Positions 35,600 to 44,467 of a stretch of DNA of 64,000 nt are shown piece after piece. Numbering within the stretch: the first letter of the stretch is position 1; the number at the start of each line of letters is the position of its first letter. The position numbers were made by a program, and so were the translations under genes. The stretch spans positions 18,342-82,341 of the forward strand of contig CANQHZ010000001.1 in the NCBI GenBank assembly GCA_947623805.1, given 5' to 3'. This stretch comes from an uncultured Lachnospiraceae bacterium. Its GTDB lineage: Bacteria > Bacillota > Clostridia > Lachnospirales > Lachnospiraceae. The notes beneath the pieces are model-generated. The model saw only the letters and a program-made list of their open reading frames with translations. It was not told the DNA's origin and searched no databases.

Positions 35600-37642
35600 C
35601 TATTCCGTCTGCACCAAATTGTTCTTCATGTATGTCCGCAGCTCATCCCGAACCGAGGCATAGCTGTCATCAGTGTAATAATAATATACAAAGTTACGCT
35701 TTTCATTTGTCGTCATATTGTAAAAGTCATAGCCGTTGTCCGCCAAAACGTTTTCCGCGTAAAGCCAGTAATCCCTCGCGGTACTGTCAATATCGCCGAG
35801 ATAATACAGCAAAAGAGGGTTATAATCAGTGCTCTCCAAAACCTCATACAGCCTTTCCACAGCGCTCTCTCTACCCAAGCTTTCAAGCTCGCTGTCTACA
35901 TTATAAGCCAACGCCAAAACATACCTCAGCCTCAACGGGTCGTTATAGTCCTCCTCGCTGTACAGCCCCGTCTGGTCTGCTCCTTCCATGGCTTTCCAAA
36001 GCACACTTCTTGAAATAACCCCATTTGAGCTTATCGCCTCCTGGGCTTTGCTGTCAAAATTGTCAATCAGGCGCTGCTTATAATCTGCCTTTATAGAATC
36101 TGCTTTATCCTGCAGGCTGTCACTGTCAACCTCTATATTCTGCTCACCTATCCTTGAGGCCATGTCAAGCGCTTCCGTCAGCTCTATGTTCATTTGAGTA
36201 TACACTGCGGGAGATACATCCTGTCCATTGAGAACTTCTACATGCTCCAATACACCCGATTTATAATCATCAAATATCTCAGCCATATCCTTTGCAGCAT
36301 ACTCTGATGCATTATTTTCCGACACAAAGGTAATAAGCTGCTCCAGTGCATTCTTTTTATTTTCAACACTGTCATCTGCGTCCGCCTGCTCAAGCACGGC
36401 TTTGTACGCCTCTATATCGTCCTCGTTCAGCTCCTCCTCTGACGCCTCCTCAATTGTTTCACTGCTCTCAACCATTTCATCACTCTCATCGCTTTCATTG
36501 TTTTCATCTTCCGTATTATCCGCCGAAGATGACGATTCTCTCGAAAGCAAATCCGGCAGTATCATAACCCCAGCCGCTCCTATGCCTGCCAATAAAACAA
36601 TCACTACCAATATTATAATTGCCGTTTTAGCCCCTGATTTCTTTTTAAGCGCCTGGTCGGGAAATACATTCTGATTATACCCACTTGGCTGAACGGCCTG
36701 GCTTACCTGATTAATTTGGCTGCTTTGCACAGTCTGCGGTCTGTACAATGCTTTTCGCAAAATAACCACATTCGGAAACCGCCTCGCTAAATCGCTGGAA
36801 AGTCCCATCATAATAGCGGCTTCGTCATATTTGTCAATATCAATCCCAAGCTCACTGGGGCTTTTTAAATTACCTCCATTTGCGGGGAATACGCCCGTTA
36901 TACATTTATACATGGCTGCGCAAATAGCGTACACATCTGCCTGCGCCTTTTCCTTTGCACTGCCCTTATCTTTTATATCCCATACAAAGCCCGACAGTTT
37001 CAACATTCCATTATTTCCAAACCTCATATCCTCAAGCGATATGTTTCCATACGCTATCCCTAAATCATGAAGTTTAGAAAGTGAGGCGATTATCGGCTCA
37101 AAAATCTGTTTCACAGCATTTGCGTAAATTCTTTTTTTCAGGCCATACTGCGAATCATTCGGCTTGGCATATCCTTGTCTGTCCAAAAAAGTCTGCAAAT
37201 CATCGCCGCTTAACCACTCCGTGACTACATATGCCGTGCCGTTCATTTCAAAACAATCCTTTATATCCGAAATGCCCGTAAGATTTCCTGCCCCGGTTTT
37301 GTTTCTCACACTATCCAAAAATGCATTATGCCATTGATTTACCAAACTTTTGTCGGTCTCGTTAAGCACATTCACCTGATTTGATTCGCGCTCTCTCTTG
37401 ACATAATTTTTAGGGTAAAATTCCGTCACAATCACATAAAACTGCAGCGTAAGGTCCTGTGCCAGATATTTGATACAGCTTTCATTTTCCTCCAATACCC
37501 GTTCAATTCTGTATTTATCCTTTAGCATGGTGTTTGTTTGAAGTGTATCTGACAAGACCTTAGTAATATTAATTTTGCTTCCACAATACGGGCAGAACTT
37601 ATCATCAGCACCTACCTCTTTATTGCACTTTGGACAATTCAT
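35600..37642 (-). CDS. Zinc-ribbon transmembrane pseudokinase
   Basis: A 680-residue membrane protein paralogous to the kinase at 46133-48328. It has a zinc ribbon (Cys3, Cys6, Cys17, Cys20), a Ser/Thr kinase fold (about 40-300), one transmembrane helix (about 338-360), an acidic linker and a helical extracytoplasmic domain. All main catalytic residues are lost: the Gly-rich loop reads EENESC, the VAVK lysine is Thr73, HRD is Tyr198-Gly-Asn200, and DFG is Gly218-Phe-Val. It is therefore very likely inactive as a kinase. EssB/YukC of T7SSb also has a pseudokinase, one helix and an outside domain, so this protein is a candidate structural counterpart. Confidence 0.88.
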   Translation of the reverse strand: MNCPKCNKEVGADDKFCPYCGSKINITKVLSDTLQTNTMLKDKYRIERVLEENESCIKYLAQDLTLQFYVIVTEFYPKNYVKRERESNQVNVLNETDKSLVNQWHNAFLDSVRNKTGAGNLTGISDIKDCFEMNGTAYVVTEWLSGDDLQTFLDRQGYAKPNDSQYGLKKRIYANAVKQIFEPIIASLSKLHDLGIAYGNISLEDMRFGNNGMLKLSGFVWDIKDKGSAKEKAQADVYAICAAMYKCITGVFPANGGNLKSPSELGIDIDKYDEAAIMMGLSSDLARRFPNVVILRKALYRPQTVQSSQINQVSQAVQPSGYNQNVFPDQALKKKSGAKTAIIILVVIVLLAGIGAAGVMILPDLLSRESSSSADNTEDENNESDESDEMVESSETIEEASEEELNEDDIEAYKAVLEQADADDSVENKKNALEQLITFVSENNASEYAAKDMAEIFDDYKSGVLEHVEVLNGQDVSPAVYTQMNIELTEALDMASRIGEQNIEVDSDSLQDKADSIKADYKQRLIDNFDSKAQEAISSNGVISRSVLWKAMEGADQTGLYSEEDYNDPLRLRYVLALAYNVDSELESLGRESAVERLYEVLESTDYNPLLLYYLGDIDSTARDYWLYAENVLADNGYDFYNMTTNEKRNFVYYYYTDDSYASVRDELRTYMKNNLVQTE

Positions 37643-37656
37643 TTCGTTTTCACCTC

Positions 37657-38382
37657 TTAGTTATTTTTTACCCATACGGCTACTGCCGTATTGTTGTCAT
37701 GGTTTTTTGGCGCTCTGTCTCTGATAATAGCCGACATCTTATCAAGCCATTTTATGGGATTGTCGCTTTCATTCAAAGTCTTTTCCATCTCAGCTTCAAG
37801 CACATACTCCCAAAAACCGTCCGTGCACAGTAAAAACGCGTGCTCCCCCACACGCAAATCAAAATAATCAGACACATCCACTTTCACAGTATCAGCATTA
37901 CCTATGGAACGTATCAGCTTATTCCTGTCAGCATGATGACGCACCTGTTCTAGCGTAATCTCTCCCGAAAAAACCGCCATCTGCGACACGCTGTGGTCCA
38001 CTGTCATTCCCGCCAGCTTCTTGTTCGCAAAATGATAAATCCTGCTGTCGCCCACATATGCCCAAAAACATTTCTGATTATCCGCAAAAAGCACGCTAAG
38101 TGTCGTGCGCATTTTACATTCCTTTGTCTGATGACTGCATACATCATCATTAATCTGCTGAAACCAGCTCTGTATCTGCTGCCTTGGAAAAGGCGTATCA
38201 GAATTTTTATAAAGGCTGTTTATCATAGCGGCGGCATAGCGCGAAGCCTTATCACCTCCGCCATGTCCGCCCACTCCATCGGCTACTACAGCGCAAATAC
38301 ACCCATCTTTCACATATATGCCGGCACTGTCCTCATTTATCTCGCGTCCGCCTACGTCTGTGTATTTTGCTGTTAAAATCAT
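37657..38382 (-). CDS. PP2C-family protein phosphatase 1
   Basis: A 241-residue PPM/PP2C Ser/Thr phosphatase. The metal-binding Asp residues are all there: REINEDS, VVADGVGGHGGGD, YVGDSRIYHF, LLCTDGFWEY and HDNNTAV. It should reverse phosphorylation by the cluster's Ser/Thr kinase. It is cytoplasmic with no membrane segment. The start codon follows AGGAGC by about nine bases, and the gene sits between the zinc-ribbon propeller-like protein and the pseudokinase with 14-15 bp gaps. Confidence 0.93.
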   Translation of the reverse strand: MILTAKYTDVGGREINEDSAGIYVKDGCICAVVADGVGGHGGGDKASRYAAAMINSLYKNSDTPFPRQQIQSWFQQINDDVCSHQTKECKMRTTLSVLFADNQKCFWAYVGDSRIYHFANKKLAGMTVDHSVSQMAVFSGEITLEQVRHHADRNKLIRSIGNADTVKVDVSDYFDLRVGEHAFLLCTDGFWEYVLEAEMEKTLNESDNPIKWLDKMSAIIRDRAPKNHDNNTAVAVWVKNN

Positions 38383-38397
38383 AACCGACCTGCTCCT

Positions 38398-40731
38398 TTA
38401 ATAATATATAAGTCCTATTCCCGTGACATCTGTATCAATCGCAATACTCTTTTTGCCATTAAAGACATACAGATCACCTTCATCTCTATTATCACTCCAG
38501 TCTTTAATGTAAGCGATATTTCCGCCATTCAAAATACAAATATTGCTCAAATATACATCCTCGGATATCTCTATGGATTTACCGTTCTTATAGCGGCACA
38601 GCGTACATTCGCCATCATCATAATCAGTACAGTACAGTATGCTGTCATCATCTATATATCTGATATAGCCCTCTCTCACATCCTGTGCTACTTCGATTAT
38701 CTTTTTTCCGTTATAAAACAACATGCTGGCTTCCATATCATCACTGTCATAATCTTTATAGTAGAAACAGCCTTTTGGAGGCTTTTTGCTTTCTGTCTCG
38801 AGTGTATATACCTTTCTATCTATTTCAACGCCGTTTAAATACAGTTCGCCATCATCATCTCCAGCTTCCCTGCATACATAATAAATTCCGTCGTTGCTCG
38901 CTTTCCATTCACAGAAATCATCAACAATCCAATTGCATGTCTTATCGCTTGATTTATACTTTGAAACGTATAATTTATTGTAAGAGCTGCTGATATAGTA
39001 ATCTTCATAATCTCTGGCTATTATATAAAGCTCATCTGTGACATTATTTATTATTACGTTGGTAAAGAGACCTTCAATGTCACCTTCCTCAGCGATAACA
39101 CTTGTCTTTCCCTTATAATATGCGTTCCATGCCGTCACGGATTCTAACTGATTTCTCACATAACACTCTATGTCGCTGTCATAATAGTGCTTTTCCGCAT
39201 CGGACATCTTAAATACATTTTTTGTGTCATACGCAGGATAAATAATTATCGGCTCTCCAGCATCATCTATTTTAAGGAAAGCATTCAATATTATATCTCC
39301 CTCGTAGCTTAGCGTTTCCGTCTCCACAAGGTCTTTCGACTTTTTGTTAGACAAATCATACTCACATACTGTATATTTTGTATTCTCAAAGTCCATATAG
39401 TTTAACGTGTTTCTTACATCATAGTTGTCTGAATCATCCTTGGCTAAGTCATATCCACTCAGTTCTTTTGTTTTTTCTTCCCTGTAATAATAAATTTTTC
39501 CGTCATTTTCTGTTATACTTGTTACATCGGAATCAACTTTCTCGCCATCTTTTAAGCCTTTACTATGATACAAGTTGCCGTCCTCATCCGTATACAAAAT
39601 ATCCGACATGTCATCACTGACATATTCAATAGAATACACATCCTTAATTTCTATTTTGTCCTTTTTTAGCGTAACATCCTGTATTACGATAGTGTCATCA
39701 TCATCCCACCACCATACATATTCGTCATCGCGTGATATATTGAATCCCGACACTCCCGAAGCAACCTTTTTTGCCTCTTTAAGATTATGTAGATACAACT
39801 TATCATTTTTTATATATAGCACACTACCGTTTGGCAGGACATACGTCGAACCATAATAATCTATGTCATCATCAAGCTCCTTAGCATCATCCTTGTCTCC
39901 GAGCTTTTTGTACATTAATGTTCCCGTTTCGCCATTTCTGTCCTGCTCTAAGTAATATACATATTTCCCATCGCCGGAAAGCATTACTTCATATATGTCA
40001 TCATCTGTTACAAACTCACCCGGCTTAGAGCCGCCTTTATAGATATACAGTTCATCATCCTTTGCATATGTCAATACCGATGAGGGCTCATCACTGCCGC
40101 TTTTGCCCCCAAATATCGACAGACCAGGTTTGAAAACAATCAGTAACACCACAACCGCTACTACGACTACCGCTGCTGCCAGACCGATAAAAAGCTTTTT
40201 GCCACCTTTTTTCAAACCAGGTGTTTTTACAGAAGGGTGCGAAGGCTTGCCACCTACCGTGCCTGAATTCTGAGATGATTGTGACAGCATGGCACCGCAG
40301 CTTACGCAGAATGTCGTACCTGCGCTGTTCGTCGCGCCGCAGTTAATACATATAATGTCACTGCTTGACGGTGACGACTGACCTATGCCTGCACTATCTG
40401 AACTCTCCGGTTCGTCGTCCCACATTACCATCGTGCGGTTTTCATCCTGTGACACTGGCGAAGGCTGAGCTGTCTGTGACGGTTCCGGCTCATCATCCCA
40501 CATTACCATCGTGCGGTTTTCGTCCTGTGCTACCTGCGGAGGCTGATTGTCATGCTCCTCTGTCTTGACAGACTCCGCATTTTGCTTCGGAGCTGTCTCC
40601 TCATCAAGCATCAGCAGGGTATGTTCATCATCAGTCACACTGTCTTGCTCTGTCAAGTCAACTTTTGCGCCGCAATTGGTACAAAAATTGACATTATCGG
40701 GAAGTTCTTTTCCACAATTTTTGCATATCAT
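38398..40731 (-). CDS. Zinc-ribbon membrane protein with Thr-motif repeats
   Basis: A 777-residue protein with two zinc ribbons (CKNC..CTNC at 3-20, CINC..CVSC at about 128-145), one transmembrane helix (about 179-200) and a large extracytoplasmic region of repeated Asp/Tyr/Ser-rich beta segments, probably a propeller (DUF5050-like). Between the ribbons are three copies of a Thr motif: HTLLMLDEE (Thr38) and twice NRTMVMWDDEPE (Thr74, Thr100). They resemble the linker motifs of the VWA-FHA protein at 49822. These may be phosphorylated and read by FHA domains. The start at 40731 is preceded by GGGGGA. Confidence 0.8.
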   Translation of the reverse strand: MICKNCGKELPDNVNFCTNCGAKVDLTEQDSVTDDEHTLLMLDEETAPKQNAESVKTEEHDNQPPQVAQDENRTMVMWDDEPEPSQTAQPSPVSQDENRTMVMWDDEPESSDSAGIGQSSPSSSDIICINCGATNSAGTTFCVSCGAMLSQSSQNSGTVGGKPSHPSVKTPGLKKGGKKLFIGLAAAVVVVAVVVLLIVFKPGLSIFGGKSGSDEPSSVLTYAKDDELYIYKGGSKPGEFVTDDDIYEVMLSGDGKYVYYLEQDRNGETGTLMYKKLGDKDDAKELDDDIDYYGSTYVLPNGSVLYIKNDKLYLHNLKEAKKVASGVSGFNISRDDEYVWWWDDDDTIVIQDVTLKKDKIEIKDVYSIEYVSDDMSDILYTDEDGNLYHSKGLKDGEKVDSDVTSITENDGKIYYYREEKTKELSGYDLAKDDSDNYDVRNTLNYMDFENTKYTVCEYDLSNKKSKDLVETETLSYEGDIILNAFLKIDDAGEPIIIYPAYDTKNVFKMSDAEKHYYDSDIECYVRNQLESVTAWNAYYKGKTSVIAEEGDIEGLFTNVIINNVTDELYIIARDYEDYYISSSYNKLYVSKYKSSDKTCNWIVDDFCEWKASNDGIYYVCREAGDDDGELYLNGVEIDRKVYTLETESKKPPKGCFYYKDYDSDDMEASMLFYNGKKIIEVAQDVREGYIRYIDDDSILYCTDYDDGECTLCRYKNGKSIEISEDVYLSNICILNGGNIAYIKDWSDNRDEGDLYVFNGKKSIAIDTDVTGIGLIYY
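40402..40521 (-). repeat. In-frame tandem 78-bp repeat (26 codons)
   Basis: Codons 71-96 of the zinc-ribbon protein are repeated from codon 97 on, with 13 identical residues at the start of each unit. The unit carries the Thr motif NRTMVMWDDEPE. The DNA of the two motif copies is nearly identical, so the duplication is recent or kept homogeneous. Confidence 0.85.
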
Positions 40732-40752
40732 ATATACTAATCCCCCATACAA

Positions 40753-41508
40753 TTATCTAAACAATCCCTTTTTGGTATGTTCCGTAAAAATCATTCCAAC
40801 TGATATATTGTCCTGCTCCTGCCGCGCTTTCATCAAATTAATCGCCTCGACACAAATTTGATGGACAGACATACCCGACTGATACTTGGCTATACATGGT
40901 CCCAAATCCTGCGGCATAAAATTTCTGTAAAATCCGTCCGAGCAGAAAATAAAAATATCCCCCGGCTTAATCTCGCCTGTATAAATTTTGTACTTTAGCT
41001 CATCTGATTTGCCCAAAAAGTTGTTTAGTAACTCCTTCTCCACGCCATTGACATTTTTCCTGGTAGTATCGTTGACCGTAAGAGACGTTAAAAGCTGATT
41101 ATAGCAGTAAACCCTGCTGTCACCCACATGCACTATAAAATAGCTGCCGCGCACCAACATAATCATAGACAATGTAGTCCCGCTCTTGATGTTTTCCCTG
41201 TCACAATAACTGCGTATGTCCCTGTTCCACTGCTTTACCGCCTCTGTAGCATGTTGAGTCAAGGCGTTCAAATCTATTGTGGCAACTTTTACCCACTGGC
41301 ATATACCCTGAAACCATTTGTCAAATGCACTGATTACAAGCTTGGATGCCTCCTCACCTCTCTCAAGTCCGCCTATGCCATCGCATACCACGCCGGCGGC
41401 AAGCCATTCGCCATTCTGCTCCATTGCACGCAGCAAAATGGCATCCTGATTTATGCTGTCACGTATTCCGGCGTCCGTGGCAAATCCGCCTTTAATATTT
41501 ACTCCCAT
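40753..41508 (-). CDS. PP2C-family protein phosphatase 2
   Basis: A 251-residue PPM/PP2C phosphatase, paralogous to the genes at 37657 and 49069. Metal-site motifs are intact: RDSINQDA, VVCDGIGGLERGE, HVGDSRVYCY, FCSDGFYRNF and EQDNISVG. It has a longer insert around residues 145-175. It lies directly upstream of the Thr-motif protein in the same direction and may dephosphorylate it. Confidence 0.92.
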   Translation of the reverse strand: MGVNIKGGFATDAGIRDSINQDAILLRAMEQNGEWLAAGVVCDGIGGLERGEEASKLVISAFDKWFQGICQWVKVATIDLNALTQHATEAVKQWNRDIRSYCDRENIKSGTTLSMIMLVRGSYFIVHVGDSRVYCYNQLLTSLTVNDTTRKNVNGVEKELLNNFLGKSDELKYKIYTGEIKPGDIFIFCSDGFYRNFMPQDLGPCIAKYQSGMSVHQICVEAINLMKARQEQDNISVGMIFTEHTKKGLFR

Positions 41509-41540
41509 TTTCTTCCTCTATTCCGCTTATGACAGCCGCA

Positions 41541-43079
41541 TTACCAGTACAGGCCATAAAGCAAATCCGAATATTCATCGTAAAGGTCTTCCACAAAATC
41601 ATAAATCTCATCCTCATCAACCTCGCCAAGGTCAATCTCATCGCCCTTCAGCGGCTTAATGGTACCATCGTCCGTGATTGTGAGTGCAAGTGAAATATCT
41701 TCTATATCATCTATCTCCACAGTCAAGCCTGACTTGGTTCGTTTTACAACCGCCTCAAACTCCAAATCCTCCGATTCACTTTCTACTGATAAGTCGCCGC
41801 TTTTTGTATCATACTCCAACGCAAAAAGCGATTCGCCTTCTATCACAAGCTCCATTTCTTCAACCTTATCTTTTGTTTCTCCGGTCAGTTCAAACACAGT
41901 CTCATCATCATATCCGCTGCCATCCAACACCATTTCTATATTTTGTGTAGGATAATCGCCTCCATGGAAAATAATATCCAACCTATCACGCGATTCTTCT
42001 ATGCGTATGCACGCAATCTGCTTATCGTATATGTAGAATGACAAATCAATGTCTTTCATGTCCGAAATCTCGTCTTCCAGCTCATCAAACAAGTCATCAT
42101 ACATATCCTCAATGGCATCTCGCATATCGCCCTCAGCGCTTATATCTTCCAGTTCCTTTTTTACGGCATCTCTCGCAGCATCAATCATTACTTCCATGTC
42201 GCCCTCGGTAATCTCCATCTGATAGCCGCCGCAGTTTCTCTTTTTATCGTTGACCTCAAATTCCTCTTTTTTGTCAATCTTCTCTATCTTAATATTTTTT
42301 GCTTCCTTTAAGACTGCCTCCGCGATAGTGCTCCACATATCCTTATATGTAGCGGCAGACCCCAAGTCAAGCTCATAAAACTTCTTGAGTGAGGCATTCA
42401 TCTCGTCTATATCTATATTCTCGTCTTCAATGATATCTATAAGGTCGCCTTTGTTGTCTTTTGTGTAATAATATGTAAGTATTTCGTCCACAGCAGGCTG
42501 TAAACTGATTGCAAGTTTATTCTTGTCAAGCTCAACAGCCAAATCCGCACTAAAATCGCCGATACCGTCTAAATCGCCATTGACATTCATGCTTACTGCC
42601 TTATGCTTATCGGAGAAATCATATGTACCACTCATACCTATAGTCTGGCGCGCGTACTCCATATCCAACTGCACGCTTGCGTTTCCGTCAATAAGCATAT
42701 CGATGATATTCAAGTCCTTTTGTATCTGGCTTGTCTCCTTAAATGTGTTTGCCATAGCAGTACCGATTTTTGCAGCAGAACCTGAAAGCAGCTTCACGAC
42801 TAAAACTACTGCTATTGCGATAACCGCAACTATTCCGCAGCCTATGCCTATCCAAAGTCCTATGCCTTTCTTTTTGGGCGGCTGCATCGCCATATTCATA
42901 TTTGGCATTGGAGATGACATATATACCGCGTTGTTCGGATTATCTGTATTGACTGCACTGGTTGTATTGGTTGTATTGGCTGCATTAGCCGAATTATTTA
43001 CGCTGCCCATGCCACCTGCATCGCCGCCTACGTCTCCTCCTATAATTTCTCCTGTCTGTGGGTCAAAATAATCTTGCAT
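41541..43079 (-). CDS. Membrane protein with acidic extracytoplasmic domain
   Basis: A 512-residue protein of unknown family. The N-terminal 75 residues are Asn/Gly/Met-rich and disordered, starting MQDYFDPQTGEIIGG. One transmembrane helix follows (about 80-102), then a large acidic domain with alternating beta-strand and helix signals, rich in Asp and Glu (for instance DIEDISLALTI and EIYDFVEDLYDE). A lipoprotein-like or periplasmic-type binding role is possible. It is common in size and layout to other Lachnospiraceae envelope proteins, but no named domain was recognised. The start follows GAGGAGG. Confidence 0.78.
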   Translation of the reverse strand: MQDYFDPQTGEIIGGDVGGDAGGMGSVNNSANAANTTNTTSAVNTDNPNNAVYMSSPMPNMNMAMQPPKKKGIGLWIGIGCGIVAVIAIAVVLVVKLLSGSAAKIGTAMANTFKETSQIQKDLNIIDMLIDGNASVQLDMEYARQTIGMSGTYDFSDKHKAVSMNVNGDLDGIGDFSADLAVELDKNKLAISLQPAVDEILTYYYTKDNKGDLIDIIEDENIDIDEMNASLKKFYELDLGSAATYKDMWSTIAEAVLKEAKNIKIEKIDKKEEFEVNDKKRNCGGYQMEITEGDMEVMIDAARDAVKKELEDISAEGDMRDAIEDMYDDLFDELEDEISDMKDIDLSFYIYDKQIACIRIEESRDRLDIIFHGGDYPTQNIEMVLDGSGYDDETVFELTGETKDKVEEMELVIEGESLFALEYDTKSGDLSVESESEDLEFEAVVKRTKSGLTVEIDDIEDISLALTITDDGTIKPLKGDEIDLGEVDEDEIYDFVEDLYDEYSDLLYGLYW

Positions 43080-43149
43080 CTTTTTTCCTCCTCTAAATAT
43101 TATCCTCTCCAATTCCACTTCGCGGAATCTGAAATCATTATGAAAAATA

Positions 43150-44445
43150 CTAGCTTTCTATATTTGGATAGTTCATCTCAATCAATGTATTGCCGTAACT
43201 TTCAGGCGTCAGAAATATATCATTCAAACCACACCAGCCATTGCCTGTCACCTGATTTTTGTTAAAAATATCAATCTCACATCTTTTCCGCTGCTTTACA
43301 TCCTGGCGGCTCTCCTGAGCCAAATAATATGCGTCCATGTCTACAGCCGTTATATATGTAATACCCTCCCCAAGCTGCGGCGCCTCCACGGTTTCAGATA
43401 CATTGTCCACAAGCGCCTTCATATATTCATGGCTCTTAATTGCGTCATAATGTGTTATAAGCTTAGCATGCGCGCTCGTGCTGTAACCACTGGTATAAAG
43501 CGCATCAGCGTTTTCGAGTGCCTCCATCGTGTCTATGTCAAACATAATATTCATATTAGTCGAATTATATACATGCCTTGCCTCATAGGCCACAGTCCTT
43601 ACCTGCGTGTTTTGGAAAGTCAGATACACAGGGTTACATTCGCTCATTGAATGTATTGAAATCACATACGGGCACTTGTAATTTTTAAGCATACATCCCC
43701 TTACCGTAAAACGCGCCTCACCACCTACTGTCTCCTCGTCGGTATTATGATAGTAAATACATCCTCCCGTGCCGTTCGACACAAGTTCGCACTGCTCAAG
43801 AACGACTTCGCTCTCTCCTCTGCCGCCAATGCCTACGCAGTAATTATTGTTGGTAATAATCTTGCAGTTCTTCATGCGCGCATGCTTACCATAGAGATAA
43901 TTGCTGTCAATATGAACCGCATATCCAGAAAACTTACTCTGCCACTGAGTAATTTCATCAACTGTACTGTCACCGTCATCATACATCGCGGCAAGCGCAA
44001 GACCATACGCTTCCCTCTGTATATCACCACCATAGCCGTATATTGTGAGATTTTCCACATCGCCTGCCGAAAAGGTAAGTGGAGCTTTTGCATATCTCGA
44101 TGCATTATACTTTATAATGCAGGTATCCCTGTCCCACCCTATGAGACTGATTGTCTTATTGAAAATCTCTACACTCTCCTCATATATGCCCGGCAAGACA
44201 TATATCATATCACCCGATGAGGCCGCATCCACACATGCCTGAATAGTCGTAAAATCACCCGTACCATCCTGCGACACAACGTATGTCCTGGGCTCAGCCG
44301 CAGCTTCCTCAGCCGATTTCGCACTATTGCCTACATCAGTCTCGGCGCAGACTTGTCCTACAGGCAAAGCCAAAAGCAATCCAAACAGCAGCATCGCAAT
44401 ACAAATTTTAAGCTGTTTCCTGTATTTGTGTATTAAAAATCTCAT
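43150..44445 (-). CDS. Secreted right-handed beta-helix protein
   Basis: A 431-residue secreted protein with signal peptide (RKQLKICIAMLLFGLLLALP). The opening VVSQDGTGDFTTIQACVDAA and IYVLPGIYEESVEI is typical of pectinesterase and pectate-lyase folds. The middle consists of beta-helix rungs (KNCKIITNNN, EQCELVSNG, RGCMLKNY). The catalytic Asp pair and Arg of true pectinesterases were not found with confidence, so the activity is open. The start at 44445 follows GAGG by eight bases. Confidence 0.78.
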   Translation of the reverse strand: MRFLIHKYRKQLKICIAMLLFGLLLALPVGQVCAETDVGNSAKSAEEAAAEPRTYVVSQDGTGDFTTIQACVDAASSGDMIYVLPGIYEESVEIFNKTISLIGWDRDTCIIKYNASRYAKAPLTFSAGDVENLTIYGYGGDIQREAYGLALAAMYDDGDSTVDEITQWQSKFSGYAVHIDSNYLYGKHARMKNCKIITNNNYCVGIGGRGESEVVLEQCELVSNGTGGCIYYHNTDEETVGGEARFTVRGCMLKNYKCPYVISIHSMSECNPVYLTFQNTQVRTVAYEARHVYNSTNMNIMFDIDTMEALENADALYTSGYSTSAHAKLITHYDAIKSHEYMKALVDNVSETVEAPQLGEGITYITAVDMDAYYLAQESRQDVKQRKRCEIDIFNKNQVTGNGWCGLNDIFLTPESYGNTLIEMNYPNIES

Positions 44446-44467
44446 CGTCATATCCTCTTTCATAATG

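Noticed and set aside
43150..44445. Functional pectinesterase
   Set aside because: The fold opening matches, but the catalytic Asp/Asp/Arg set was not found with confidence, so only a beta-helix protein is called.
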